A DNA stretch of 12,950 nucleotides, taken from positions 1 through 12,950 of the forward strand of contig CAZDXB010000050.1 of NCBI GenBank assembly GCA_964509335.1. Direction: 5' to 3'. A program made the position numbers and the translations under genes. Positions 1 through 6,960 of this stretch are shown one piece after another; the first letter of the stretch is position 1, and each line of letters opens with the position of its first letter. Below the pieces are notes generated by a model that saw nothing but the letters and a program-made list of their open reading frames with translations, had not been told where the DNA came from and ran no database searches. Source of the stretch: CAZDXB01 sp964509335. Its GTDB lineage: Bacteria > Bacteroidota > Ignavibacteria > Kapaibacteriales > UBA2268.

Positions 1-1491
1 TCTATAATTAAGGAAATGGAAGACGAGGTACTTCCCAACGCCGGCGTCGATGTTTTTGAAGAAGTCTTCAAATTAATTTTCACAAAGCTTTACGACGAAT
101 ATAAAAGTAAGGAAGACAAAGCTGTTATTAATTATCAATTGAAAGGCAAGGAACTGCCAATGGTCGCCGAGCCTGTCGCGTCCTATGCCGGCGATAGGGA
201 AAACACCTTCGATACTATAAAAGAATCTATCAAGAAAGTTGACGACTCTCTCTTCCGTATCCTTGAATTCAGGAATACTGGACAATCAGAGGGCGACCTG
301 AAAAAGAAAATTCAAAAGCTATTCGACGAAGCTAAGGATAAATGGCGCGGCGTATTCCCAAAAGATAGAAAGATTGAACTTTCGCCGTCGCATCTTTCAA
401 TTTGCGTATCTAGTCTCCAAGACGTTAAACTGTTTAATTCTAATTTACAAGTGATAGACGAAGCTTTTGAATATCTCGTCAATAAATCGTCTAAAGGCGA
501 AAAGGGGCAGTATTTTACGCCTCGGCACGTTATCGATATGTGCGTTAAAGCGCTCAATCCCCGCAAAGGCGAATATATGATAGACACCGCGGCGGGTTCG
601 TGCGGATTTACAGTTCACACAATATTCTATTTAACCGGACATTTGTTTCAAAATAAAGAAATTTCACAGGAAGAAAAAGACGACGTTCTAAAAGTATTCG
701 GAATCGATTTCGACGAAAAAGTCGTGAGGGTGGCTCGGACTTTGAACTTAATAGCCGGCGACGGCGAAACGAACGTGCTGCATCTTAACTCGCTCGATTT
801 TGACCGATGGGAAGAGACTACTTCAAATAGAAACTGGATTAATACTTACGGAAGAGGTTTTGAACGTTTGGAAAATCTAAAGTCGGATTCTAACGGATAC
901 AAGAAATTCAAATTCGATATTCTAATGGCGAATCCGCCTTTCGCAGGAGACATAAAAGAATCGCGAATTATTCATAAATACGAACTCGGATACAAGAGTA
1001 ACAACAAACCTAAACCGAAAGTAGGCAGAGATATACTTTTTATAGAAAGGAATCTCGAAATGATAAAACCCGGCGGTCGTATGGCTATTGTTTTGCCGCA
1101 AGGCAGATTCAACAATACTTCCGATAAAGAAATCAGAGAATTTATATCCGAAAGATGCAGAATAATAGCCGTAGTAGGTTTGCAAGTCAACACGTTTAAA
1201 CCGCATACGGGAACGAAGACCAGCGTTTTGTTCGTTCAGAAATGGGACGATAAGCTATGCCCTAAAAACGACGATTACCCAATATTTTTCGCCGTTTCCG
1301 AAAAATCCGGCAAAGATAATTCCGGCGATTACGTTTACGTTAAAAACGGGGAAGGCAAACCAAAACTAGATAAAAACGGTCATTTGATTGTAAATCAAGA
1401 TTTGCACAACCACGGCGGAGAATTGCCCGACGGCGTGGCGGAAAAGTTTATTGAGTGGGCGAAATCTGAAAATTTATCTTTTTGGAAGTAA
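1..1491 (+). CDS. hsdM: Type I restriction-modification DNA methyltransferase subunit (HsdM-like), 5' partial
   Basis: Adenine-N6 DNA methyltransferase subunit of a type I restriction-modification system; with HsdS it would methylate the recognition site using S-adenosylmethionine. The frame is open to the left edge of the window, so the ATG at 16 is probably internal and the N-terminus lies upstream. Numbering from that ATG, a helical region (1-160) precedes the conserved GQYFTPR entry motif (164-170). The SAM-binding motif I follows as DTAAGSCGF (190-198), and the catalytic motif IV as NPPF (306-309). I recall relatives that carry an HsdR-type N-terminal domain before this point, but it is not visible here. 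The stop is 3 bases before the next ATG, so the genes are probably one operon. Base composition is host-like, unlike the next gene. Family assignment is firm; symbol and full length are inferred. Confidence 0.9.
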   Translation, partial: SIIKEMEDEVLPNAGVDVFEEVFKLIFTKLYDEYKSKEDKAVINYQLKGKELPMVAEPVASYAGDRENTFDTIKESIKKVDDSLFRILEFRNTGQSEGDLKKKIQKLFDEAKDKWRGVFPKDRKIELSPSHLSICVSSLQDVKLFNSNLQVIDEAFEYLVNKSSKGEKGQYFTPRHVIDMCVKALNPRKGEYMIDTAAGSCGFTVHTIFYLTGHLFQNKEISQEEKDDVLKVFGIDFDEKVVRVARTLNLIAGDGETNVLHLNSLDFDRWEETTSNRNWINTYGRGFERLENLKSDSNGYKKFKFDILMANPPFAGDIKESRIIHKYELGYKSNNKPKPKVGRDILFIERNLEMIKPGGRMAIVLPQGRFNNTSDKEIREFISERCRIIAVVGLQVNTFKPHTGTKTSVLFVQKWDDKLCPKNDDYPIFFAVSEKSGKDNSGDYVYVKNGEGKPKLDKNGHLIVNQDLHNHGGELPDGVAEKFIEWAKSENLSFWK

Positions 1492-1494
1492 TTT

Positions 1495-2472
1495 ATGGCG
1501 AAGGGGAAATATAAAACATTACTGGAGAAATCAGTCTTTGCTGCCATATCAGCGATAGAAATTTATAATAAGCCAGATTTTAAGTATAGAGAAGAAACTT
1601 TTTCAATTTTAATGATTAATTCTTGGGAATTGCTGTTAAAAGCAAAAATTTTAAAAGATAACTCAGGAAGCTTAAAATCCATTTATGTTCCCAGAAAAAC
1701 TACAAATAAAGAGGGAAAGCCTTTAAAGAGATTCTTCCCAGCATTAAATAGATCAGGAAATCCAAAAACAATAAGTATAGCAAAAGCTATTGAAAATTTA
1801 TCTTTACCTAAAACACTAAAAGAAAATTTATATTTATTGATTGAGATTAGAGATAACTCAATTCATTTTTTAAATAAACATCCATTTTTTAAAAAGAAAA
1901 TTTTAGAAATTGGAACAGCAAATTTGAAAAGTTATGTAAATATTTGTAATGAGTGGTTTAATTATGATTTAAGTAAATACAATTTTTATTTAATGCCAAT
2001 TACTTTCTTTCATGCGTATGAAATAGAAAGTTTCTCTATAAATAAACAACCTAAACAAATTCAAAATTTAATAAATCATATACTTAAAAAAGAAAATGAG
2101 CATCCTTCAAATGAAAAATATGAACACAATATATCACTGAACATAGAAACAAAGTTTACAAGAAGTTCGGATTCAAACGCTTTGCAAGTTAAATATTCAG
2201 ATGATGCAAAAATAGAAGTAAAAATAGACGCAGAGGAAAAATTTATCAAAAAATATCCACTTGATTATAATAACCTAATTTCAAAAATGAAGAATAGATA
2301 CAAGGATTTTATTGTTAACAATAATTTTTATTCTTTGAAAAGGCAACTTGAAAATGAAGAAAAATATTGCAGAGAGAGGTATTTAGATATGATTAAAAAA
2401 ACTGGAACTTGTAAAAAATATTACTCTACTGAAATTTTCAAAGAATTTGACAAACATTATACTAAAAAATAA
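1495..2472 (+). CDS. DUF3644-type protein with an R-x4-H (HEPN-like) motif, inside the R-M operon
   Basis: A 325-residue soluble protein that I recognise as DUF3644-like, a family often found in defence and restriction loci and of unproven biochemical function. The N-terminal half (about 10-130) is helical, with the family-like stretch NSWELLLKAKIL (42-53) and a segment RDNSIHFL (119-126). R119 and H124 fit the R-x4-6-H motif of HEPN ribonucleases. The C-terminal part (about 250-325) is basic and ends in DKHYTKK, as I recall for relatives. The gene sits 3 bases after hsdM and 2 bases before hsdS, so it is transcribed and probably translated with them. It is strikingly AT-rich next to hsdM, which suggests acquisition. 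An RNase role is inferred from the motif and from the analogy with PrrC, an anticodon nuclease kept in check by a type I R-M enzyme. Confidence 0.78.
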   Translation: MAKGKYKTLLEKSVFAAISAIEIYNKPDFKYREETFSILMINSWELLLKAKILKDNSGSLKSIYVPRKTTNKEGKPLKRFFPALNRSGNPKTISIAKAIENLSLPKTLKENLYLLIEIRDNSIHFLNKHPFFKKKILEIGTANLKSYVNICNEWFNYDLSKYNFYLMPITFFHAYEIESFSINKQPKQIQNLINHILKKENEHPSNEKYEHNISLNIETKFTRSSDSNALQVKYSDDAKIEVKIDAEEKFIKKYPLDYNNLISKMKNRYKDFIVNNNFYSLKRQLENEEKYCRERYLDMIKKTGTCKKYYSTEIFKEFDKHYTKK

Positions 2473-2474
2473 CT

Positions 2475-3878
2475 ATGCAACACTCAATCGTAAATTACAA
2501 AGCGGTAAAAGAAAATTCTGATTTTAGAATTGATGCGGAATATTATCGGCGATACTTCTTTAATTTATTAAATAAAATAACCAGCAATAATTATTTCGTT
2601 TTATATGAAATATCTTCAAATAAAACTAAAAGATTCAAAGGCGATAGTGATTTCGATTATTTAGAAATTTCAAATATAAGCACTGCTGATGCTTCCTGTA
2701 CTTATAAAAAAATAAATAAAGAAGATACTCCCTCAAGGGCACAGAAAATTTTAAAAAGCAAGGATGTTATTATTTCAACAGTCAGACCCAATCGAAATGC
2801 AGTTAGTATTATTGATGAAATTGATGGATTGAAAGTTGCTTCATCAGGATTTTGTGTATTGAGAAATTTTAAATATGTTTTACCTGAATATATTTTTATT
2901 TTATTTAAGACTTATATATTTAGAGATTTACTTGATAGAGAAACAAAAGCAACTATGTATCCAGCAGTTTCAGAAGATGATATTTTAAAATTACAAATTC
3001 CAATATTGACTATTGATTTACAAAACAAAATTCAAAAATTCGTTAAACAAATATTTGCAAAACAGAACCATTCCAAATCCCTCTACTCCCAAGCCGAACA
3101 ACTCCTCCTCTCTGAACTCGGCCTCACTGACTGGAAGCCAAAGCACGAACTCGCTTTTGTCAAAAACTTTTCCGACACGCAAGAAGCCGAGCGTTTTGAC
3201 GCGGAATATTTTCAGCCGATGTATGAAGAAATAATTGACGCTGTAACGTCAACTTATGATTATTCAAAATTAGACAATTTAGTTGATATTAAAAAGTGTG
3301 TAGAACCCGGAAGCGAAGCTTATCAAAATAACGGTATTATGTTTTTGCGCGTTAGCAATCTTTCTAAGTTTGGTTTTAAAAACGGTAATCAGAAATATAT
3401 AAGCGAAAATTTGTATAGAAAAATAAATAAACATCAGCCTAATCAAGGCGAGATACTTTTATCAAAAGACGCTACGCCGGGAATTGCCTATTATCTAAAT
3501 GATATACCTAATAGAATGATTCCTTCAAGCGGAATATTACGTTTAAAAGTTAAAGACGACGTGGATATATATCCCGAATATCTTACGTTAGTTTTAAATT
3601 CAATAATAGTAAAAAAACAATACGAAAGAGACGTTGGCGGTTCTATTATAAATCACTGGCTCCTTAGCCAAGTGAAAAACGCTCTTATTCCAATTATTCC
3701 AATAAATAAGCAAAAGAAAATAGCCGACACAGTAAATGAATCTTTCTATAATAGAGATATTTCTAAGAAATTGCTAAATATAGCAAAACGAGGCGTCGAG
3801 TTAGCGATAGAAAAAGACGAAAAGACCGCCGAAAAGTGGATTGACGAAGAACTGAAGAAATTGGAGATTGAATTATAA
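2475..3878 (+). CDS. hsdS: Type I restriction-modification specificity subunit (HsdS)
   Basis: DNA-recognition subunit that would direct the methyltransferase and any HsdR to a bipartite target. The 467 residues form the usual two half-repeats, each a target-recognition domain (TRD) followed by a helical spacer. The first half opens with FRIDAEYYRR (about 17-26) and the second with the matching ERFDAEYFQP (about 239-248). The helical spacers lie around 185-215 (with SELGL) and at the C-terminal end of the protein. The start is the ATG 2 bases after the preceding stop. Composition is mosaic: TRD1 (to about 3060) is very AT-rich like the upstream gene, the central conserved part (about 3070-3230) is abruptly GC-richer, and TRD2 is host-like. 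This fits TRD exchange by recombination. Both halves are intact and no frameshift is seen. Confidence 0.9.
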   Translation: MQHSIVNYKAVKENSDFRIDAEYYRRYFFNLLNKITSNNYFVLYEISSNKTKRFKGDSDFDYLEISNISTADASCTYKKINKEDTPSRAQKILKSKDVIISTVRPNRNAVSIIDEIDGLKVASSGFCVLRNFKYVLPEYIFILFKTYIFRDLLDRETKATMYPAVSEDDILKLQIPILTIDLQNKIQKFVKQIFAKQNHSKSLYSQAEQLLLSELGLTDWKPKHELAFVKNFSDTQEAERFDAEYFQPMYEEIIDAVTSTYDYSKLDNLVDIKKCVEPGSEAYQNNGIMFLRVSNLSKFGFKNGNQKYISENLYRKINKHQPNQGEILLSKDATPGIAYYLNDIPNRMIPSSGILRLKVKDDVDIYPEYLTLVLNSIIVKKQYERDVGGSIINHWLLSQVKNALIPIIPINKQKKIADTVNESFYNRDISKKLLNIAKRGVELAIEKDEKTAEKWIDEELKKLEIEL

Positions 3879-3893
3879 TAAAAGGAAAATATT

Positions 3894-4598
3894 ATGAATG
3901 ATTCTAACTTAAGCGAAGAGACAGAAAATCCTTTAGTTACCAAGTCTATTTATAATTCGCTTCTTAAAAATGACGATAAACACTTAGACAGTGAGAATAC
4001 AAAGGATATCCAACGCAACTTAGACGAACATCTGACTTCAGAGTTCAATTATTTTCAGATTGCTTTCATTTACTCTTTAATATTTGAGGAAATTAAAAAA
4101 ACGGTAAAAGACAAGAGTTCAGAATTTGACAAATTTATTGATGGCTTAATAAGCAATTTTTTAATATTAATTCTTTCCAGCTTTAGAAAATTTTATGATT
4201 TTTTTAAGAACAAAGAATCAAGAGATTTTACCGCTAAAGATGTTTTAGAAGGTTCTTATGGCGAATTTTGGAATGATTTTAAAGAAAAATTTGACACGTG
4301 CAACTATAAAGAATTAAATAAATATATTAACAAATCCGCGCTTCATATAGACAAATTAAGAAGTAAAGATAAGGATAGTCAAAGATTTAATTGGAATATT
4401 ATTGAATATTATAATGATATAATTGAATGGTTCAAATTATTTGAAAAGCACGCTAATTATAGTTTTGATGGCTGCAAACTCATTTCATATGACAATGTAA
4501 ATAAAAAAGAGTTTAAAAAAGAATTCGAAGCCGCTTTGGAACTTATTAACATAGATTCTGAGATGAAAAAAGAGATAATAGAACATTTGACGCGGTAA
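3894..4598 (+). CDS. Uncharacterised helical protein at the end of the R-M operon
   Basis: Not recognised. It is 234 residues, mostly predicted helix and rich in Lys, Asp, Glu and Phe. There is no signal peptide; a hydrophobic stretch around 82-97 is short and amphipathic and may be buried in the fold rather than membrane-spanning. A conserved-looking LHIDKLRSKD segment lies at 150-159, followed by helices rich in Trp and Phe to about 187. The segment faintly recalls AbiU2/HEPN-like abortive-infection proteins, but there is no clear R-x4-6-H motif. The start is supported by an AAAGGAAA ribosome-binding site about 8 bases before the ATG. It begins 15 bases after hsdS, so it is probably the last gene of the operon, and its AT-rich composition is accessory-like. 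A passenger or regulator role in the R-M locus is inferred from position only. Confidence 0.6.
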   Translation: MNDSNLSEETENPLVTKSIYNSLLKNDDKHLDSENTKDIQRNLDEHLTSEFNYFQIAFIYSLIFEEIKKTVKDKSSEFDKFIDGLISNFLILILSSFRKFYDFFKNKESRDFTAKDVLEGSYGEFWNDFKEKFDTCNYKELNKYINKSALHIDKLRSKDKDSQRFNWNIIEYYNDIIEWFKLFEKHANYSFDGCKLISYDNVNKKEFKKEFEAALELINIDSEMKKEIIEHLTR

Positions 4599-4600
4599 AC

Positions 4601-4640
4601 AAAAAAAAGATGTGCCACACCTCAGAGGCGCGGCGCATCT
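4601..4640 (-). terminator. Rho-independent terminator for the minus-strand amidase remnant
   Basis: The arms at 4608-4616 and 4632-4640 pair over 9 bases with one G-T wobble, and the loop can form a second small stem (CCT/AGG). On the minus strand the hairpin is followed by a run of eight T (4601-4608 read in complement), the classic arrangement. It lies 10 bases past the stop of the amidase fragment. It starts 2 bases after the end of the plus-strand R-M operon, which it may also help to stop, though the plus strand has no T run. Confidence 0.75.
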
Positions 4641-4649
4641 GAATAGATT

Positions 4650-4790
4650 CTACCTCCCATACTCCTTCGCGTATCTCTTAACGGCTTTTACTATGCCGCG
4701 GGCGATTTCTTTCTGTCCCCATTCGGACGAGACGTAGCGTTCGTCGCTTTCGTTCGACAGAAAGCCGCCCTCGAATAAAACGTTTCTATC
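4650..4790 (-). pseudogene. C-terminal remnant of an N-acetylmuramoyl-L-alanine amidase
   Basis: Reading the minus strand from 4790 to the TAG at 4650-4652 gives 46 codons that look like the end of a zinc-dependent cell-wall amidase (Amidase_3 family). They include VLFEGGFLSN, which carries the second catalytic Glu of that family, followed by a helix EWGQKEIARGIVKAVKRYA. The zinc-binding His and Glu and the rest of the domain, roughly 150 residues, are absent upstream. The open frame instead runs into a palindromic repeat and then a stop. The fragment keeps its own terminator at 4601-4640 and host-like codon use, so it appears to be a resident gene truncated by insertion or rearrangement. It has no plausible start and is not expected to make a working enzyme. 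Whether the last amidase codons extend 2-4 further into the repeat is unclear. Confidence 0.72.
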
Positions 4791-4881
4791 TCCTTCCCAA
4801 ATTGTAATTTGGGAAGGAGGTAAAAGTTTCCCAGCTTGAGACAGAATAAAAAGAAGCAGGCAGGGATGCTTGCTCTACCAT
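4786..4881 (-). repeat. Repeat-like element with a perfect 30-bp palindrome
   Basis: A perfect inverted repeat occupies 4790-4819, with two 14-base arms (CTCCTTCCCAAATT and its complement) around GT. To its right is an imperfect hairpin at about 4851-4870 (AGCAGGCA / TGCTTGCT). Between 4881 and 4786 the minus strand carries a 31-codon ATG frame, and a second frame is also open across most of it. Strong palindromy, no recognisable protein and a position exactly at the break in the amidase suggest a small mobile or REP/MITE-like repeat. The right-hand limit may extend to about 4925. It occurs only once in this window, so its repeat nature is inferred. Confidence 0.45.
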
Positions 4882-4960
4882 TTTTTGAATTGATATTAAA
4901 AACCCTGTCTTCGCCCTAAAGCACGGAGCTATTGAGTTTTTACGGGATGAAGTGAAAATT

Positions 4961-5095
4961 CTACCGCGAACTGTTTTCTTCCTTGTAATACTTCGTCTTG
5001 CCTTTTAAGACTTTGATAACGCAGTAGAGCATTAATGTAATCGCTCCCGACCAACCCAATATCATAAAAATTATTCCGCCCGTAGTCATTTCCAT
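4961..5095 (-). CDS. metS: Small membrane subunit of the NSS transporter (MetS-like)
   Basis: A 44-residue protein with one hydrophobic segment (about 7-28, from GIIFMILGW to LYCVIKV) and a basic, hydrophilic tail KGKTKYYKEE. This is the pattern of the MetS-type small subunits that accompany bacterial NSS transporters; in Corynebacterium the MetP/MetS pair imports methionine and alanine. The start is set by a strong Shine-Dalgarno AAAGGAGG (minus strand, 5102-5109) that overlaps the stop codon of the transporter gene, so the two are translationally coupled. A second ATG two codons later is possible but less well spaced. Inner-membrane location is expected from the sequence. The subunit role is inferred from context, size and topology, and the symbol is by analogy. 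Confidence 0.72.
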   Translation of the reverse strand: MEMTTGGIIFMILGWSGAITLMLYCVIKVLKGKTKYYKEENSSR

Positions 5096-5107
5096 AGTTT
5101 GCCTCCT

Positions 5108-6694
5108 TTAATCGAATTCAGGTTCGTCGTAGTTGAATTTGTTTCTCCGCCACGCTTTTCGCACCATAACGATGAAAGCGACGATAAAGCCGACCATCAT
5201 AACGCGCGCTATGATTCTGAACGGAACGTCTTCTGCGGTTACTAAGAGCGAGCCGTCCGCTCCGGTCTGCTGGAACAGAAGCGTGGGTATCGCGTCTTGT
5301 ATCGTCCAGAAAATCAGCACGAATAATATATATATCGGCGTAACGTATTTAATCACGAATTTGAAGAATTGCGGCACTTTTATGTCGCTTCCCCTGTTAA
5401 GCTCTTTCCAAGCTTTGTCGATTCCGAAAAGCCATCCGAAAATAATACTTTCAATAAGCGCGACGATAACCAAACCGAAAGTACCTGCCCAGTAGTCGAG
5501 TTCGTCCAAAAAACCGTATTGATGGAAGAACACGATTAAATTGACGCAAACGAAGGTGAGGATGAACGTTGTAAAAGTCGCTTTTTTGTGAGAGAATTTG
5601 AACTGTTCTTTGAGAAAAGATAAAAACGGCTGAGCCATAGCCACCGAAGAAGTAATTCCGGCGAAAAACAGTAGAAAGAACCACAAAAAGCCTATTATAT
5701 TGCCGACGGGAATTTGCTGGAAAATCATCGCCATCGAAACGAAGCCCAAATCGTAAGCGCCGCCTTCCGCTACCGCTTGCGTTTGCGCTATTCCAAAGAA
5801 AGCCACGGCGATGGGAATAGCGATTGAGCCGCCTAAAATCACTTCGGAAAATTCGTTAATAGAAGCGGTTGCCAAACCGCTGAGCGCGATGTCTTCCTTC
5901 GGTTTCAGATAGCTGGCGTAAGTGTGCAGCGTAGTCATTCCGACGCTTAGAGTAAAGAACACCTGCCCTGCGGCGGCGAGCCATATTTTTGAGTCGCCGA
6001 GCGCCGAAAAATTCGGATTCCAAATGAAAGCGAAGCCCGACCATACGCTCCTTTCGGGATGATTGACGGGGTCGGGCGTCCCGACTGTAAACACCCAAAT
6101 CACCAAAAATATAGCAAATATAAGAAGCGTCGGCATAGCTATTCTGGCGAACTTCTCGATGCCGCCGGAAATGCCTTTGCTTAAAATGAAAAAGTTCGCC
6201 CCCATTGATATAATAAGGAAGACGTAAGCCGTCGCTACGCTGTCGAAATGCCCGTTCCCGGAACCTTGATAGCTTTCGAGGAAACCTTTCATCGCTCCGA
6301 AAGACTCCATACCGAAGTACTCTCTAAGTAGAGTAAACACGCTGAATCCTAAGCTCCAAGATTCGATGTAAGTGTAATACATAAAGATAATGGTAGAGAC
6401 GAACAGCCCGGCAACGCCCAAATATTTCGCTATTGGATGCTTCCACATAGAATCCAGCATACCCGGGAAGCTGCCGTGCCCGAATCTGCCGCCGCGCCTG
6501 CCTATCGTCCATTCTATCCACATCAACGGCACCGCGAGAAGAATAAAAGCTATAAAATAGGGTATCATAAAAGCGCCGCCGCCGTTTTGCGCGGCTTGCA
6601 CCGGAAATCTTAGAAAGTTTCCTAATCCGACCGCGTTGCCCGCCATCGCCAATATCAAGCCAAATCTCGTTCCCCAGCGTTCTCTGTCGCTCAT
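5108..6694 (-). CDS. Sodium-dependent NSS/SNF-family amino acid transporter
   Basis: Integral inner-membrane symporter of the neurotransmitter:sodium symporter family (LeuT fold), which uses the Na+ gradient to import an amino acid or related solute. The protein is 528 residues, typical for the family, with about 12 hydrophobic segments. The unwound TM1 signature GNAVGLGNFLRFP (19-31), which holds Na+ and substrate, is intact and is followed by NGGGAF (37-42). A Tyr-rich TM3 stretch YYTYIESWSL (106-115) fits the substrate site. I chose the ATG at 6694; the frame also allows a TTG two codons earlier, but MSDRERWGTRFG matches usual family N-termini. The downstream small-subunit gene makes a MetP-like methionine/alanine carrier plausible. 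The exact substrate cannot be read from the sequence. Confidence 0.9.
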   Translation of the reverse strand: MSDRERWGTRFGLILAMAGNAVGLGNFLRFPVQAAQNGGGAFMIPYFIAFILLAVPLMWIEWTIGRRGGRFGHGSFPGMLDSMWKHPIAKYLGVAGLFVSTIIFMYYTYIESWSLGFSVFTLLREYFGMESFGAMKGFLESYQGSGNGHFDSVATAYVFLIISMGANFFILSKGISGGIEKFARIAMPTLLIFAIFLVIWVFTVGTPDPVNHPERSVWSGFAFIWNPNFSALGDSKIWLAAAGQVFFTLSVGMTTLHTYASYLKPKEDIALSGLATASINEFSEVILGGSIAIPIAVAFFGIAQTQAVAEGGAYDLGFVSMAMIFQQIPVGNIIGFLWFFLLFFAGITSSVAMAQPFLSFLKEQFKFSHKKATFTTFILTFVCVNLIVFFHQYGFLDELDYWAGTFGLVIVALIESIIFGWLFGIDKAWKELNRGSDIKVPQFFKFVIKYVTPIYILFVLIFWTIQDAIPTLLFQQTGADGSLLVTAEDVPFRIIARVMMVGFIVAFIVMVRKAWRRNKFNYDEPEFD

Positions 6695-6738
6695 ATCCAA
6701 TCGATTTTTTTTATTAACGCTATCTTAATTTCAAATTA

Positions 6739-6746
6739 CAAAGATA
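6739..6746 (-). promoter_or_regulatory. Candidate Bacteroidota-type -7 element (TATCTTTG) for the transporter operon
   Basis: On the minus strand this octamer matches TAnnTTTG, the -7 element of Bacteroidota housekeeping promoters. It lies about 45 bases before the transporter start codon. No convincing TTTG -33 element is seen about 20 bases further upstream, and the region is AT-rich, so a chance match is possible. Confidence 0.3.
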
Positions 6747-6818
6747 TGATTTTATCGTTATTTATATTAATCGTCGAGCTTACATTAAGTATTACTTTAT
6801 ATTTATTCTATGAAGCTG

Positions 6819-6850
6819 TTGCTAAGATTACAAAAAATTATTTAGTTTTG
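6819..6850 (+). promoter_or_regulatory. Candidate Bacteroidota-type promoter for sdhCAB
   Basis: TAGTTTTG at 6843-6850 fits the TAnnTTTG -7 element, and a TTG at 6819-6821 lies 21 bases upstream, close to the expected -33 spacing. Transcription from here would leave a leader of roughly 100 bases before sdhC. Sequence match only, in AT-rich DNA. Confidence 0.3.
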
Positions 6851-6853
6851 TAA

Positions 6854-6876
6854 AGATTAAGAGATTTTCTTAATTT
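6854..6876 (+). promoter_or_regulatory. Inverted repeat in the sdhC leader
   Basis: ATTAAGA (6856-6862) and TCTTAAT (6868-6874) are perfect inverted repeats around a 5-base centre, extendable by a G-T and an A-T pair. It sits just downstream of the candidate -7 element. It could be a dimeric regulator's operator or a weak leader hairpin, but AT-rich composition makes chance possible. Confidence 0.25.
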
Positions 6877-6960
6877 CTTTGGACAAAATGATTGGTCTTT
6901 GAAAGCGAATAAGAGAACAAAAGCCCTTAAATAATGTGTTAATTTAACGGAAAAGGTATC

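Noticed and set aside
3013..3234. 73-codon alternative frame inside hsdS
   Set aside because: It is out of frame with the well-supported HsdS helical spacer and central region, and its Ser/Asn/Pro-rich translation comes from the composition shift.
4786..4881. 31-codon ATG frame on the minus strand as a real gene
   Set aside because: It lies within a palindromic element, has no ribosome-binding site that I can see, and has no recognisable product.
6695..6700. TTG start two codons before the transporter ATG
   Set aside because: It is possible but adds nothing; the ATG gives the usual NSS N-terminus.
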